A stretch of DNA of 64,000 nucleotides, taken from an uncultured Prochlorococcus sp. (GTDB lineage Bacteria > Cyanobacteriota > Cyanobacteriia > PCC-6307 > Cyanobiaceae). This document shows positions 55,365 through 64,000 of this stretch, piece by piece. Location: contig CACBFH010000004.1 of the NCBI GenBank assembly GCA_902538515.1, forward strand, positions 1-64,000, read 5' to 3'. A program made the translations under genes and the position numbers. The notes beneath the pieces were generated by a model. It was not told where the DNA came from. It did not search any database and saw nothing but the letters and a program-made list of their open reading frames with translations. The first letter of the stretch is position 1; every line of letters begins with the position of its first letter.

Positions 55365-55759
55365 ATTATTGGATTCAAAACTTGGTTCCATATGGATCCC
55401 CCGAGGATATAGGCGTTATTCAACTAGCTTGGCTTGGAGATTCTGTATGGGAGCTACACCAAAGACTAAGACATGTTCATTACCCTTTGAAATCTAAAGA
55501 TCTCCATTTATCTGTAGTAAACGAAGTAAAAGCAAAATCTCAATCAAAATCATTAAGTCAAATTGAACATTTACTAAGTTCATATGAAATAAACCTTATT
55601 AGGCGTGCTAGAAATAAAACAAAAAGATATCCAAAGTCTTCAGACCCTACCATATACTCCAGAGCAACTGGTTTTGAAACTCTTATAGGCTGGCTATTTT
55701 TAAAAGATCCTCAAAGATTATCGACACTTTTTGAATATTTAGAATTAGAAATGGATTGA
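55361..55759 (+). CDS. mrnC: Mini-ribonuclease III
   Basis: 132 residues, RNase III catalytic domain without dsRNA-binding domain. AWLGDSVWELHQRLR holds a catalytic Asp, and ATGFETLIGWLFL the conserved Glu. Trims 23S rRNA precursors in other bacteria. Start is TTG at 55361, overlapping the STAS stop. Next to an rRNA methyltransferase, as in other genomes. Confidence 0.92.
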   Translation: MNYWIQNLVPYGSPEDIGVIQLAWLGDSVWELHQRLRHVHYPLKSKDLHLSVVNEVKAKSQSKSLSQIEHLLSSYEINLIRRARNKTKRYPKSSDPTIYSRATGFETLIGWLFLKDPQRLSTLFEYLELEMD

Positions 55760-55763
55760 CCCA

Positions 55764-56756
55764 ATGAAAAACTCCTCTAAAAAAAATTTTTCTCGAAAAA
55801 TTAACAATGAATACCAAAAAAAATCAAGTTATGGATTTCAAAAAAAAAATACAAATCCTACAGAAAAAAATGAAAGGTTTTTGAGAAATTCTGCTAAAAA
55901 TAAGAATGTTGAAAATAATAATAATACTTATTCATCTTTACAGAGAAGAAAGCCAAAATTTAAACCTAATACAGAATTTTCTAATAAATATTCTGATAAT
56001 CATCAAGAGTTTACTACTAAGAGAAATTTTGATGATTGGATATGGGGTAAACATGCGGTTTATGAGGCTCTTAGTAGTGAAAGAGCTATTAATAGGATCT
56101 GGTGTACTTCGGAAATCTGTTCTTCAGATAAATTCTATATTTTGCTTAAACAAATTAAATCAAAAGGAGTTTTAATCGAGGAGGTTTCTTGGAACAGGCT
56201 TTCGCAATTGACTTATGGTGCTTCACATCAAGGTGTCGCATTACAGCTAGCATGTTCTAAAACAATATCCCTAGAACAATTAATCATTTTTTCTAAACAC
56301 AACTGTACAAATCCTATAATAATTGCACTAGATGGTATAACTGATCCACATAATGTTGGTGCGATTATAAGATCTGCTGAAGCATTTGATTGTAAGGGCA
56401 TCATAATTCCTCAAAGAAGATCTGCTGGATTGACAGGAACAGTCGCCAAGGTAGCTGCGGGAGCCTTAGAACACTTACAAATAAGTAGAGTTGTTAACTT
56501 GAATAGAGCACTTGAGGAGCTTAAGAAAAATGGTTTCCTTGTTGTTGGCTTATCGGGAGATGGTCAATTATCCATCTCAAATTTTAAAGAAAACGCTCCC
56601 TTAGTAGTTATAATCGGCTCTGAAGATAAAGGTATTTCTCTGCTCACTCAAAAAAAATGTGATTTTCTATTAAGAATTCCTCTTAAAGGTAAGACTTCAA
56701 GCTTAAATGCCTCTGTGGCTGCCGCCATATCATTATTTTACTTTACAAGTAATTAA
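55764..56756 (+). CDS. rlmB: TrmH/SpoU-family 23S rRNA 2'-O-methyltransferase (RlmB-like)
   Basis: 330 residues. The first 85 are Asn/Lys-rich and disordered. The substrate-binding domain (about 90-165, WIWGKHAVYEALS) is followed by the knotted SPOUT domain with DPHNVGAIIRSAEAF, IIGSEDKGIS and IPLKGKTSSLNAS. Probably methylates 23S rRNA. 4 bp after mrnC. Confidence 0.93.
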   Translation: MKNSSKKNFSRKINNEYQKKSSYGFQKKNTNPTEKNERFLRNSAKNKNVENNNNTYSSLQRRKPKFKPNTEFSNKYSDNHQEFTTKRNFDDWIWGKHAVYEALSSERAINRIWCTSEICSSDKFYILLKQIKSKGVLIEEVSWNRLSQLTYGASHQGVALQLACSKTISLEQLIIFSKHNCTNPIIIALDGITDPHNVGAIIRSAEAFDCKGIIIPQRRSAGLTGTVAKVAAGALEHLQISRVVNLNRALEELKKNGFLVVGLSGDGQLSISNFKENAPLVVIIGSEDKGISLLTQKKCDFLLRIPLKGKTSSLNASVAAAISLFYFTSN

Positions 56757-56901
56757 TATTTTTTATTTATTACCCTTTTTTAAGGACATCTAAAATGTTG
56801 CAGTTTCAATACATTTATATGATTAATAAAAATTTATTGAATTATTACTACAAAATTGTATAGAATTTAACAAGAATTAATGGTCTAACAGGCCAATAAA
56901 A

Positions 56902-57117
56902 TTGATTAGAAATTTTGGAAACAAACTCGGATTAGCTTGGTGGGCTAAAGTTGAGACGGAACAACCCAGTGGAACTTACTGGTTCGGTCCTTTCATTACT
57001 AAACGTAGCTTAAAGGAAAATATGTCTTCTTTTATCAAAGATCTTTCTGATGAAGGGTATAAAAATGTTAAATACAGTTTTGTTCGTTGCAAAAAAGAAG
57101 AACCACTAACCGTCTGA
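56902..57117 (+). CDS. DUF1816 protein
   Basis: 71 residues, TTG start at 56902. LGLAWWAKVETEQPSGTYWF and GPFITKRSL match DUF1816, which is related to the CpcD-type phycobilisome linker end. Prochlorococcus has no phycobilisomes, so the role is unknown. A 145-bp gap upstream holds no gene I can support. Confidence 0.85.
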   Translation: MIRNFGNKLGLAWWAKVETEQPSGTYWFGPFITKRSLKENMSSFIKDLSDEGYKNVKYSFVRCKKEEPLTV

Positions 57118-57147
57118 TAAATATATTTTTAAGAAATAAATTAAGAA

Positions 57148-58596
57148 ATGAATTTTAATTCTTTAAGAAATGAAATTTTTAGCAAAAATGCTTCTGTTAA
57201 AGAACTAGTTAATGATTTTTTTTCCAAAATTGATCATAAAGATCCTGAAATTAATTCATATATTTGCACTACAAAAGATATTGCCATTTCGCAAGCAGAT
57301 AGCATTGATAAGTTAATTCAAAAAAAAGAAAAACTTCCCCCTCTTGCGGGGATGCCAATAGCAATAAAAGATAATATTTGCACCAAAGGAGTTGTAACAA
57401 CATGTGCAAGTAAAATGCTCAAAAGCTTTGTTGCACCTTATGAATCTACAGCCTCAAGAAAATTGTGGTTTTCTGGCGGAATTTGTCTAGGCAAAACAAA
57501 TTTAGATGAATTTGCTATGGGTAGTTCAACGGAAACTTCTGTATTTGGTGTTACTTCAAATCCTTGGGATTTTAATAGAGTGCCAGGAGGAAGTTCAGGA
57601 GGTAGTGCTGCTTCAGTTGCCGCAGGATTTTCTGCTGCGGCTATAGGTTCTGACACAGGAGGATCAATAAGACAACCAGCTTCTTTTTGTGGCGTTGTAG
57701 GTCTTAAACCTACTTATGGCAGAGTTAGCAGGTGGGGGCTGGTAGCATTTGCTAGCTCTCTTGATCAAATTGGCCCAATTACAAATACTGTTTCAGATGC
57801 TGCTGAAATTCTTTATTCAATATCTGGTAAAGACCCCTTTGATTCAACATGTCTTGATAAACCAGTGCCAAATTACTTGACTGATTTAAATAAATCAATT
57901 AAAGGTTTAAAAATTGGAATCATTAAAGAATGTTTTGATCACCCAGGCCTTAATCAAGAAGTTAAGGCATCTGTTCTTTCTGGAGTTGATAGATTCAAAA
58001 ACTTAGGAGCAGAAATTATCGAAGTTGAATGTCCTAGATTTAACGATGGAATTGCAACATATTATGTTATAGCACCATCTGAAGCCTCAGCAAATTTAGC
58101 TAGATATGATGGAGTTAAGTATGGCTACAGATCGAAGGATGGTTCAAATCTTATAGATATGACTTCAAAAAGTAGAGCTGAAGGGTTTGGAGATGAAGTG
58201 CAAAGAAGAATTTTGATAGGAACTTATGCTTTGTCAGCTGGATACAGTGATGCTTATTACAAAAAGGCACAAAAAGTTAGGACGCTTATTAGAAATGATT
58301 TTAATAATGCTTTTAAGAAAGTAGATATTTTATTAACTCCAACTTGCCCAACCACTGCTTTTTTGAAGGGTGATTTTGTTAATGAACCACTATCAATGTA
58401 TTTGTCTGATTTATTAACTGTTCCTGTTAATTTAGCCGGACTTCCAGCAATCAGCATTCCTTGTGGTTTTGACACCAAAGGATTACCTATAGGATTGCAA
58501 CTAATAGGTAATGTATTAGAAGAACACAGAATATTAAATGCAGCAAATATTTTCGAAATTGATGCTCAGGTTATTAAGAATAGACCTTTATTCTAA
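57148..58596 (+). CDS. gatA: Asp/Glu-tRNA amidotransferase subunit A
   Basis: 482 residues. Amidase Ser-cisSer-Lys triad with Lys in [13 protein letters not shown] and serines in [10 protein letters not shown] and GSDTGGSIR. Makes Gln-tRNA(Gln) (or Asn-tRNA(Asn)) by transamidation. Full length. Confidence 0.97.
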   Translation: MNFNSLRNEIFSKNASVKELVNDFFSKIDHKDPEINSYICTTKDIAISQADSIDKLIQKKEKLPPLAGMPIAIKDNICTKGVVTTCASKMLKSFVAPYESTASRKLWFSGGICLGKTNLDEFAMGSSTETSVFGVTSNPWDFNRVPGGSSGGSAASVAAGFSAAAIGSDTGGSIRQPASFCGVVGLKPTYGRVSRWGLVAFASSLDQIGPITNTVSDAAEILYSISGKDPFDSTCLDKPVPNYLTDLNKSIKGLKIGIIKECFDHPGLNQEVKASVLSGVDRFKNLGAEIIEVECPRFNDGIATYYVIAPSEASANLARYDGVKYGYRSKDGSNLIDMTSKSRAEGFGDEVQRRILIGTYALSAGYSDAYYKKAQKVRTLIRNDFNNAFKKVDILLTPTCPTTAFLKGDFVNEPLSMYLSDLLTVPVNLAGLPAISIPCGFDTKGLPIGLQLIGNVLEEHRILNAANIFEIDAQVIKNRPLF

Positions 58597-58680
58597 ATTT
58601 GTATTAATAATTAATTTGTAATCACAAAGTATAGACCTTTTAGAAATTGTCTCTATCTTATATATATAAATTATTTGAAT

Positions 58681-61600
58681 ATGGGTTTCGTTCCTCTTCA
58701 TAATCATAGTGACTACAGCTTACTTGATGGAGCCAGTCAAATATCAAAAATTGTAGATAGAGCTTTTGATCTTGGAATGGAATCTATAGCGCTTACTGAT
58801 CATGGAGTAATGTATGGTGTTCTAGATTTGGTAAAGAAGTGTAAAGAGAGAGGTATAAAGCCAATTATTGGTAATGAAATGTACGTGATTAATGGTTCTA
58901 TTGATGATCCTCAACCAAAAAAAGAAAAAAGATACCATTTGGTGGTTTTAGCAAAAAATCAAACAGGATATAAGAATCTAGTTAAGTTAACAACAATTAG
59001 TCACCTAAATGGAATGAGAGGTCGAGGCATTTTTTCTAGACCATGTATTGATAAATCTCTTTTAAGTAAATATAGTGATGGTCTTATAGTTTCTACAGCT
59101 TGCCTTGGTGGTGAGATACCTCAAGCCATCTTAAAAGGAAGATTAGATGTAGCGGAGGATATAGCTCTTTGGTATAAAAACTTATTTGCAGATGATTTTT
59201 ATTTGGAAATACAAGATCACGGCTCTATTGAAGATAGAATTGTCAATGTTGAATTAATAAAAATTGGGAAGAAGCACCAGATAAAAGTTATCGCAACAAA
59301 TGACGCACACTACCTGTCAAATATGGATGTTGAAGCACATGATGCTTTGCTTTGTGTATTAACAGGAAAGCTAATAAGTGATGAAAAAAGATTGAGATAT
59401 ACGGGTACAGAATATATTAAAAGTGAAAATGAAATGCTTGAACTTTTTAAAGATCATATTGATGATGAATCAATTAAAGAGGCAGTGAATAATACAGTTG
59501 AAATTTCTCAAAAAGTCGAAGTATTTGATTTGTTTGGAAATTATAGGATGCCAAAATTCCCTCTTAAGGATGATACAGATTCATTTTCTGTTCTAACTCA
59601 TTTATCTAACGAAGGTCTTTTAAAAAGACTTAAAAAAAACAATCTTACGGAAGTTGATGAGAGTTATAAAAAAAGATTATCTACCGAATTAAAAATTATA
59701 AAAGATATGGGTTTCCCTGATTATTTTTTAGTTGTTTGGGACTATATAAAATTTGCGAGAGACAACTCCATTCCAGTAGGCCCTGGTAGAGGTTCTGCTG
59801 CAGGTTCCTTAGTTGCCTATGCTCTTCAAATCACAAATATAGATCCTGTTGAGCATGGATTATTGTTTGAGAGATTTTTAAATCCAGCAAGAAAGTCTAT
59901 GCCAGATATTGACACCGACTTTTGTATCGATAGGAGAAATGAAGTTATTGATTATGTAACTAATCGTTACGGAGAGGATAAAGTTGCGCAAATAATTACC
60001 TTCAATAAAATGACCTCTAAGGCGGTTTTAAAAGATGTTGCTAGGGTTCTAGACATACCATATGGAGAGGCGGATAAATTGGCCAAGTTAATACCTGTTG
60101 TTAGAGGAAAACCTTACAAACTAAATGAAATGATTGATAAGAATTCTCCTAGCCAAGAGTTTAGAGACAAATATATTAATGATAATAGGGTAAAAAAATG
60201 GGTTGATTTAGCTTTGAGAATAGAAGGTACTAATAAAACATATGGGGTTCATGCTGCTGGAGTTGTTATTGCATCAGATCCTCTAGACGAACTTGTACCT
60301 CTTCAAAGGAATAATGAAGGACAAATAATAACCCAATATTCTATGGATGATATCGAATCACTTGGGTTATTGAAAATGGATTTCTTGGGACTTAAGAATC
60401 TTACGATGATTGAAAAAACAGTTTCTCTTATTAATCAATCTACAGGAAGGAAATTAAATATTGATGAGTTACCTCAAAATGATGGCAAGACCTTTGATCT
60501 TATTGGTAGAGGAGATCTTGAAGGTGTTTTTCAACTTGAATCTTCTGGGATGAAACAGGTCGTTAAGGATTTCAAACCTAACTCTTTAGAGGATATTTCG
60601 TCCATACTAGCTCTTTATAGACCTGGTCCACTTGATGCTGGCCTTATACCTAAATTTATAAATCGAAAAAATGGGAACGAAAAGATTGATTACCCTCATC
60701 CTTTTATTAAGTCAATTCTTACTGAAACCTATGGAATTATGGTTTACCAAGAACAAATCATGAAAATTGCTCAAGACCTGGCCGGTTATTCTCTAGGTGA
60801 TGCTGATTTACTTCGAAGAGCGATGGGGAAAAAGAAAGTTTCTGAAATGGTAAAGCATAGAAATATTTTTGTAGATGGTTCTATGAAAAAAGGTGTAAAT
60901 GAAAAATTAGCAAATGATCTTTTTGATCAGATGGTTTTATTCGCAGAATATTGTTTTAACAAAAGTCACTCAACTGCTTATGGTGCTGTAACTTATCAAA
61001 CTGCATTTTTAAAAGCCCATTTTCCTGTTGCATATATGGCAGCCCTTTTAAGCGTAAATTCCGGCTCTAGCGATAAGATGCAAAGATATATTTCTAATTG
61101 TTATTCCATGGGAATAGAAGTTATTTCACCGAGTATTAATTTTTCTGGGGTTGATTTTACTATTAAGAACAATCAGATTTTATTCGGTTTATCTGCAATT
61201 AAGAATTTAGGGGATTCTGCAATAAGAAATATAATTGAAAATCGAAATAGTTTTGGAATCTTTAAGTCATTATCAGATTTGTGCGACCGTTTGCCTTCTA
61301 ATATTCTTAACAAAAGAAGTCTTGAATCTCTAATTCATTGTGGAGCACTAGACGAGTTTTCAAATGATAATAATAGAGCTCAGTTATTGTCAGATCTTGA
61401 ACATGTTATTGAGTGGGCCTCTTCAAGAAATCGTGATAGATTATCAGGCCAAGGAAATCTATTTGACTCTAAAGATGAATTTTCTAACGTTGCTTTTTCA
61501 GATTCACAATTAGCTAAGGTTGATGATTATTCACTTATTGAGAAGTTAAAGTTAGAAAAGCAACTATTAGGCTTTTATTTATCTGATCATCCTCTGAAGC

Positions 61601-62178
61601 ATTTAACTAAGCCAGCAAAACTTGTATCACCCATAAGCATTTCTCAGTTAGAAGAAATAAAAGATAGAACCAAAGTCTCTTTAGTTGGAATGATTCCTGA
61701 TTTGAAGCAAATTACAACGAGAAAAGGAGATAGGATGGCTATAGTTCAACTAGAAGATCTTTCTGGAAGTTGCGAAGCAATAGTTTTTCCAAAAACCTAT
61801 TTAAGATTATCAGAATTTCTTTTGACTGATACTAGGTTATTGGTTTGGGGAACGATAGATAAAAAAAGTGATAAGACTCAATTAATAGTTGATGATTGTA
61901 GAGAAATAGATAACCTCAAATTGCTTATTATTAATCTTGATAGTTCTCAAGCATCAGATGTAAGAGTACAAAATATATTAAGAGACTGTTTAATTAAATT
62001 TAAACCAGCTAAAGACACATATGGAATCAAGATTCCAGTTTTGGCTGCAGTAAGAAATAAAAATAGTGTTACCTATGTTAAATTTGGAGATCAATTCTGT
62101 GTTGGAGATATTCATGGAGCTCGCAAATTATTAGAAGATAAATCATTCCAAGTTAATTTGAAATCTTTAGTTTCCTAG
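58681..62178 (+). CDS. dnaE: DNA polymerase III alpha subunit, intact
   Basis: 1165 residues from ATG at 58681 (TTG two codons earlier possible). N-terminal PHP domain (HNHSDYSLLDGA), catalytic acids in PDIDTDFC, VGPGRGSAAGS, then helix-hairpin-helix and OB-fold (VSLVGMIPDLKQI). The usual cyanobacterial split-intein site AEY/CFN is uninterrupted at 60951/60952. No frameshift seen. Confidence 0.97.
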   Translation: MGFVPLHNHSDYSLLDGASQISKIVDRAFDLGMESIALTDHGVMYGVLDLVKKCKERGIKPIIGNEMYVINGSIDDPQPKKEKRYHLVVLAKNQTGYKNLVKLTTISHLNGMRGRGIFSRPCIDKSLLSKYSDGLIVSTACLGGEIPQAILKGRLDVAEDIALWYKNLFADDFYLEIQDHGSIEDRIVNVELIKIGKKHQIKVIATNDAHYLSNMDVEAHDALLCVLTGKLISDEKRLRYTGTEYIKSENEMLELFKDHIDDESIKEAVNNTVEISQKVEVFDLFGNYRMPKFPLKDDTDSFSVLTHLSNEGLLKRLKKNNLTEVDESYKKRLSTELKIIKDMGFPDYFLVVWDYIKFARDNSIPVGPGRGSAAGSLVAYALQITNIDPVEHGLLFERFLNPARKSMPDIDTDFCIDRRNEVIDYVTNRYGEDKVAQIITFNKMTSKAVLKDVARVLDIPYGEADKLAKLIPVVRGKPYKLNEMIDKNSPSQEFRDKYINDNRVKKWVDLALRIEGTNKTYGVHAAGVVIASDPLDELVPLQRNNEGQIITQYSMDDIESLGLLKMDFLGLKNLTMIEKTVSLINQSTGRKLNIDELPQNDGKTFDLIGRGDLEGVFQLESSGMKQVVKDFKPNSLEDISSILALYRPGPLDAGLIPKFINRKNGNEKIDYPHPFIKSILTETYGIMVYQEQIMKIAQDLAGYSLGDADLLRRAMGKKKVSEMVKHRNIFVDGSMKKGVNEKLANDLFDQMVLFAEYCFNKSHSTAYGAVTYQTAFLKAHFPVAYMAALLSVNSGSSDKMQRYISNCYSMGIEVISPSINFSGVDFTIKNNQILFGLSAIKNLGDSAIRNIIENRNSFGIFKSLSDLCDRLPSNILNKRSLESLIHCGALDEFSNDNNRAQLLSDLEHVIEWASSRNRDRLSGQGNLFDSKDEFSNVAFSDSQLAKVDDYSLIEKLKLEKQLLGFYLSDHPLKHLTKPAKLVSPISISQLEEIKDRTKVSLVGMIPDLKQITTRKGDRMAIVQLEDLSGSCEAIVFPKTYLRLSEFLLTDTRLLVWGTIDKKSDKTQLIVDDCREIDNLKLLIINLDSSQASDVRVQNILRDCLIKFKPAKDTYGIKIPVLAAVRNKNSVTYVKFGDQFCVGDIHGARKLLEDKSFQVNLKSLVS

Positions 62179-62179
62179 A

Positions 62180-62629
62180 TTAACTTTTATCCTCAAAATT
62201 TTGAGTTGCAGGTTTAAAGGCAGCTTTTGCACGTTGTACGTTCATTGGTATATTTTCAATACCAAAAAAAGATCCAGGCTCTTTATCCCAACTAGCTGAT
62301 AATATTCCAAAACTCAATCCTGCTAGACCTAACAAGAAAAACAATGCTGAAATTGCAATAGTTGAGGAAGGAGGTATTTCAGCAATATTTTTTGTAACTA
62401 TAATGTAGCTAACAACAAAAACAGACATTCCTAATATTGTCGGTATTCCAGCTGTAAAGAATATTCTTCTTGCCATTCTGTCAGCGACATATTTTGGGAT
62501 GCCACTTGCTGATCGCTTTGGCTTGGTTAAAGGAATAGGTGTTTTTTCTAGATTAGCGAAAGCAGTTGTTTCAGAATAGTTTTTTTTCTTTTTATTTTGT
62601 GTCTTTTTTTTTGATTGCTTTTTTTTCAT
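62180..62629 (-). CDS. PAM68-like (DUF3464) photosystem II assembly protein
   Basis: 149 residues. Lys-rich N-terminus, then two spans (about 55-80 and 85-110) with GIPTILGMSVFVVSYI, and the conserved end SASWDKEPGSFFGIENI. Plant PAM68 and its cyanobacterial homologue assist photosystem II and chlorophyll-protein insertion. Convergent with dnaE. Confidence 0.88.
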   Translation of the reverse strand: MKKKQSKKKTQNKKKKNYSETTAFANLEKTPIPLTKPKRSASGIPKYVADRMARRIFFTAGIPTILGMSVFVVSYIIVTKNIAEIPPSSTIAISALFFLLGLAGLSFGILSASWDKEPGSFFGIENIPMNVQRAKAAFKPATQNFEDKS

Positions 62630-62638
62630 TAATTGAGA

Positions 62639-62908
62639 TCATCCTCTGATTCCAATTTTCTTAACTAGTTCTTGATATTTTTGAACATTTTTGTCTTTTA
62701 AGTAAGATAGTAATCTTTTCCTTTTACCAATCATTTTTAATAATCCTTGCCTTGAAGAGAAATCATGAATATTTCCTTGAAGATGGTCACTTAATTTCGA
62801 TATTTTTTTAGAAAGCATTGCTACTTGTACTTCCACTGAACCTGTATCAGTTGGATGCACTTGATGATTTTCAATCAGCTTCTGTTTTTCAGCTGTATCT
62901 AATGACAT
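62639..62908 (-). CDS. rpsO: 30S ribosomal protein S15
   Basis: 89 residues. [20 protein letters not shown] and [14 protein letters not shown], then [10 protein letters not shown] are standard. Binds 16S rRNA. 9 bp before PAM68 on the same strand. Confidence 0.98.
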   Translation of the reverse strand: MSLDTAEKQKLIENHQVHPTDTGSVEVQVAMLSKKISKLSDHLQGNIHDFSSRQGLLKMIGKRKRLLSYLKDKNVQKYQELVKKIGIRG

Positions 62909-62940
62909 AAAATTTTTTTCTTTTTATCTATAATACTACG

Positions 62941-63618
62941 TCATCTAGCTATATTACTACTATCCTTATCAAGATAATGCATAGCTAATTTCAATAGTTT
63001 TTCAAATGATAAATTATTTTCTTTTTTACCTAGGAGATCTATTTCTTTAATAATAATTGGCAAAATAGTATTTATTTCTTTGTTTTTGTAACTTAATGAT
63101 TTAAGGGTTAACTGAAGGTCTTCTATCATTTTATTTATCTCAGGATCCTTAATCTCAAATTTATCTTTGCTTTTTTCCTCTTCAGATAATATTTCGCTTT
63201 TAAATTTACTTTTTAATTCTAAAATTAACCGATCACTCATTTTTTGTCCTATACCAGGTACAGAACAAATTAATTTTTTGTCTTGTGTTTTTATTGCTTT
63301 TATAACTTCACTAATAGAAAAGTTGTTTAATATCCCTATACCAATTTGAGATCCAACACCTCTAATACTTAAAATTTCAATGAAGAAATTCTTTTGATCC
63401 TTTGATATAAAGCCAAATAATAAATCTGAATCTTCTTTTTTTATATGCTTTATCCAAAGAGTGATGTTTTTAGTAGATATCTGATTTGTTTTTAATTTGA
63501 GAAAAAAGGATTCTAGTATTTGTATTTCGTAACCTAATCCTTGACAATTTATTAAAACAAAAAACTTTTGATTAATTTGCCATAAATCAACTAAATCTCC
63601 ATTTATCCAACTAATCAA
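62941..63618 (-). CDS. ruvA: Holliday-junction helicase subunit RuvA
   Basis: 225 residues. N-terminal OB-fold, helix-hairpin-helix with SIRGVGSQIGIGIL and SVPGIGQKMSDRLILELK, and a C-terminal RuvB-binding domain (about 170-220). Directly follows the glycine-zipper gene with no gap. Confidence 0.95.
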   Translation of the reverse strand: MISWINGDLVDLWQINQKFFVLINCQGLGYEIQILESFFLKLKTNQISTKNITLWIKHIKKEDSDLLFGFISKDQKNFFIEILSIRGVGSQIGIGILNNFSISEVIKAIKTQDKKLICSVPGIGQKMSDRLILELKSKFKSEILSEEEKSKDKFEIKDPEINKMIEDLQLTLKSLSYKNKEINTILPIIIKEIDLLGKKENNLSFEKLLKLAMHYLDKDSSNIAR

Positions 63619-63978
63619 TTAACCACCATCCACCTGACATCCAATTAACGCTCCTGCAGTACCGCCCGCTGGTACTGCCCAAAACCTGTCTTTCCCTCTA
63701 GACGAGGATAATGCAATTCCTGCACCAAGAATACCCCCTATAACAGAACCTTCACTACAGTCATTATCATCTATTTTTTCAGCTTTGTTTTGACCTCCAC
63801 AAGGTACTTCAACGTCTACCTCATAACTTTTTACGTAGCCTGGGTTTGATTTAGTGCCAGGAATGTACTCTTCTCTATATTCAGTTCTTGTACAAGTTAC
63901 TGATTTTGGGGTTGTTGCATTAACTTGAGCAATAGGAAAAAAACAAAATAATAAAGCTAAATAGTGAAATTTCATCAT
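63619..63978 (-). CDS. Exported glycine-zipper protein
   Basis: 119 residues. Signal peptide (1-21, ending VNATT). The C-terminal part (GSVIGGILGAGIALSSSRGK; VPAGGTAGALIGCQVDGG) is a glycine-zipper like the 17-kDa surface antigens. Mature cysteines (SVTCTRTEY; VPCGGQN; DDCSEG; IGCQ) number four. Probably outer-membrane or periplasmic. Abuts ruvA with no gap. Confidence 0.78.
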   Translation of the reverse strand: MMKFHYLALLFCFFPIAQVNATTPKSVTCTRTEYREEYIPGTKSNPGYVKSYEVDVEVPCGGQNKAEKIDDNDCSEGSVIGGILGAGIALSSSRGKDRFWAVPAGGTAGALIGCQVDGG

Positions 63979-64000
63979 TATATTTAATCTATTAATATTC

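Noticed and set aside
56757..56901. 22-codon frame in the gap before the DUF1816 gene
   Set aside because: No ribosome site, no recognisable feature and very short; likely chance.
1..64000. CRISPR array, rRNA operon, IS element
   Set aside because: No regularly spaced repeats, no rRNA sequence and no transposase-like frame was seen in reading the window.

Overview
The window reads as a stretch of the chromosome of a high-light-type Prochlorococcus. The evidence is a base composition of roughly 30% GC by eye, very short intergenic gaps, an uninterrupted dnaE, a proteobacterial-type phosphoribulokinase, a divergent Rieske oxygenase of the kind linked to chlorophyll b synthesis, a urease and urea-transport cluster, a glucosylglycerate cluster and several cyanobacteria-only families (DUF1816, DUF1830, DUF3288, DUF3685, DUF3727, PAM68). 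The strain cannot be named from the sequence alone.

Layout. 1-23 kb holds core metabolism, mostly on the minus strand: the 5' part of ilvD, upp-like, a COG0523 metal-chaperone GTPase, purS-purQ, fba, accD, prk, leuB, lpxD, proB, ruvX, several cyanobacterial hypotheticals, hisA, pgsA, a PPC-domain/glutaredoxin fusion and nth. 23-28.5 kb is an iron-flavoured block: an Fe(III)-type ABC ATPase, ferritin, a cysteine-rich Crp-family regulator with Fur-box-like sites on both sides of the block, a zinc-ribbon membrane peptide, and an operon of a Rieske oxygenase, a 33-residue membrane peptide and an orphan ABC ATPase. 28.5-32.5 kb is a region of short, unrecognised genes, many below usual length cut-offs. 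It contains a ribbon-helix-helix regulator flanked on both sides by AGTG repeats. 32.5-42.8 kb is the complete urea system: urtABCDE (with an NtcA-type promoter before urtA and a perfect 14-bp hairpin after it), ureEFG and the divergent ureDABC. 42.8-47.6 kb is the compatible-solute cluster: gpgS, a GH13 sucrose-phosphorylase-like enzyme, a HAD phosphatase and glycerate kinase. 47.6-49.8 kb has small membrane proteins, uppP and tRNA-Pro(GGG). 49.8-64 kb returns to core genes: msrA, an ABC exporter, trpD, carA, a STAS protein, mini-RNase III with an rRNA methyltransferase, gatA, dnaE, PAM68, rpsO and ruvA.

How it fits together. Urea taken up by UrtABCDE is hydrolysed by UreABC, matured by UreDEFG, giving ammonium and CO2. 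GpgS and GpgP make glucosylglycerate, a nitrogen-free osmolyte, and the GH13 enzyme plus glycerate kinase could break it down to glucose-1-phosphate and phosphoglycerate. The Fur-flanked block joins iron storage and a likely redox or iron-responsive regulator.

Most promising for something new: (1) the Rieske / 33-residue peptide / ABC ATPase operon; (2) the ribbon-helix-helix gene with helically phased AGTG repeats inside the small-gene region; (3) the seven-cysteine Crp-family regulator beside Fur-like sites and ferritin; (4) the PPC-glutaredoxin fusion; (5) the GH13 enzyme as a glucosylglycerate phosphorylase; (6) a STAS gene that seems to need an ATC or ATA start codon. No mobile element, prophage, CRISPR array or rRNA was seen.
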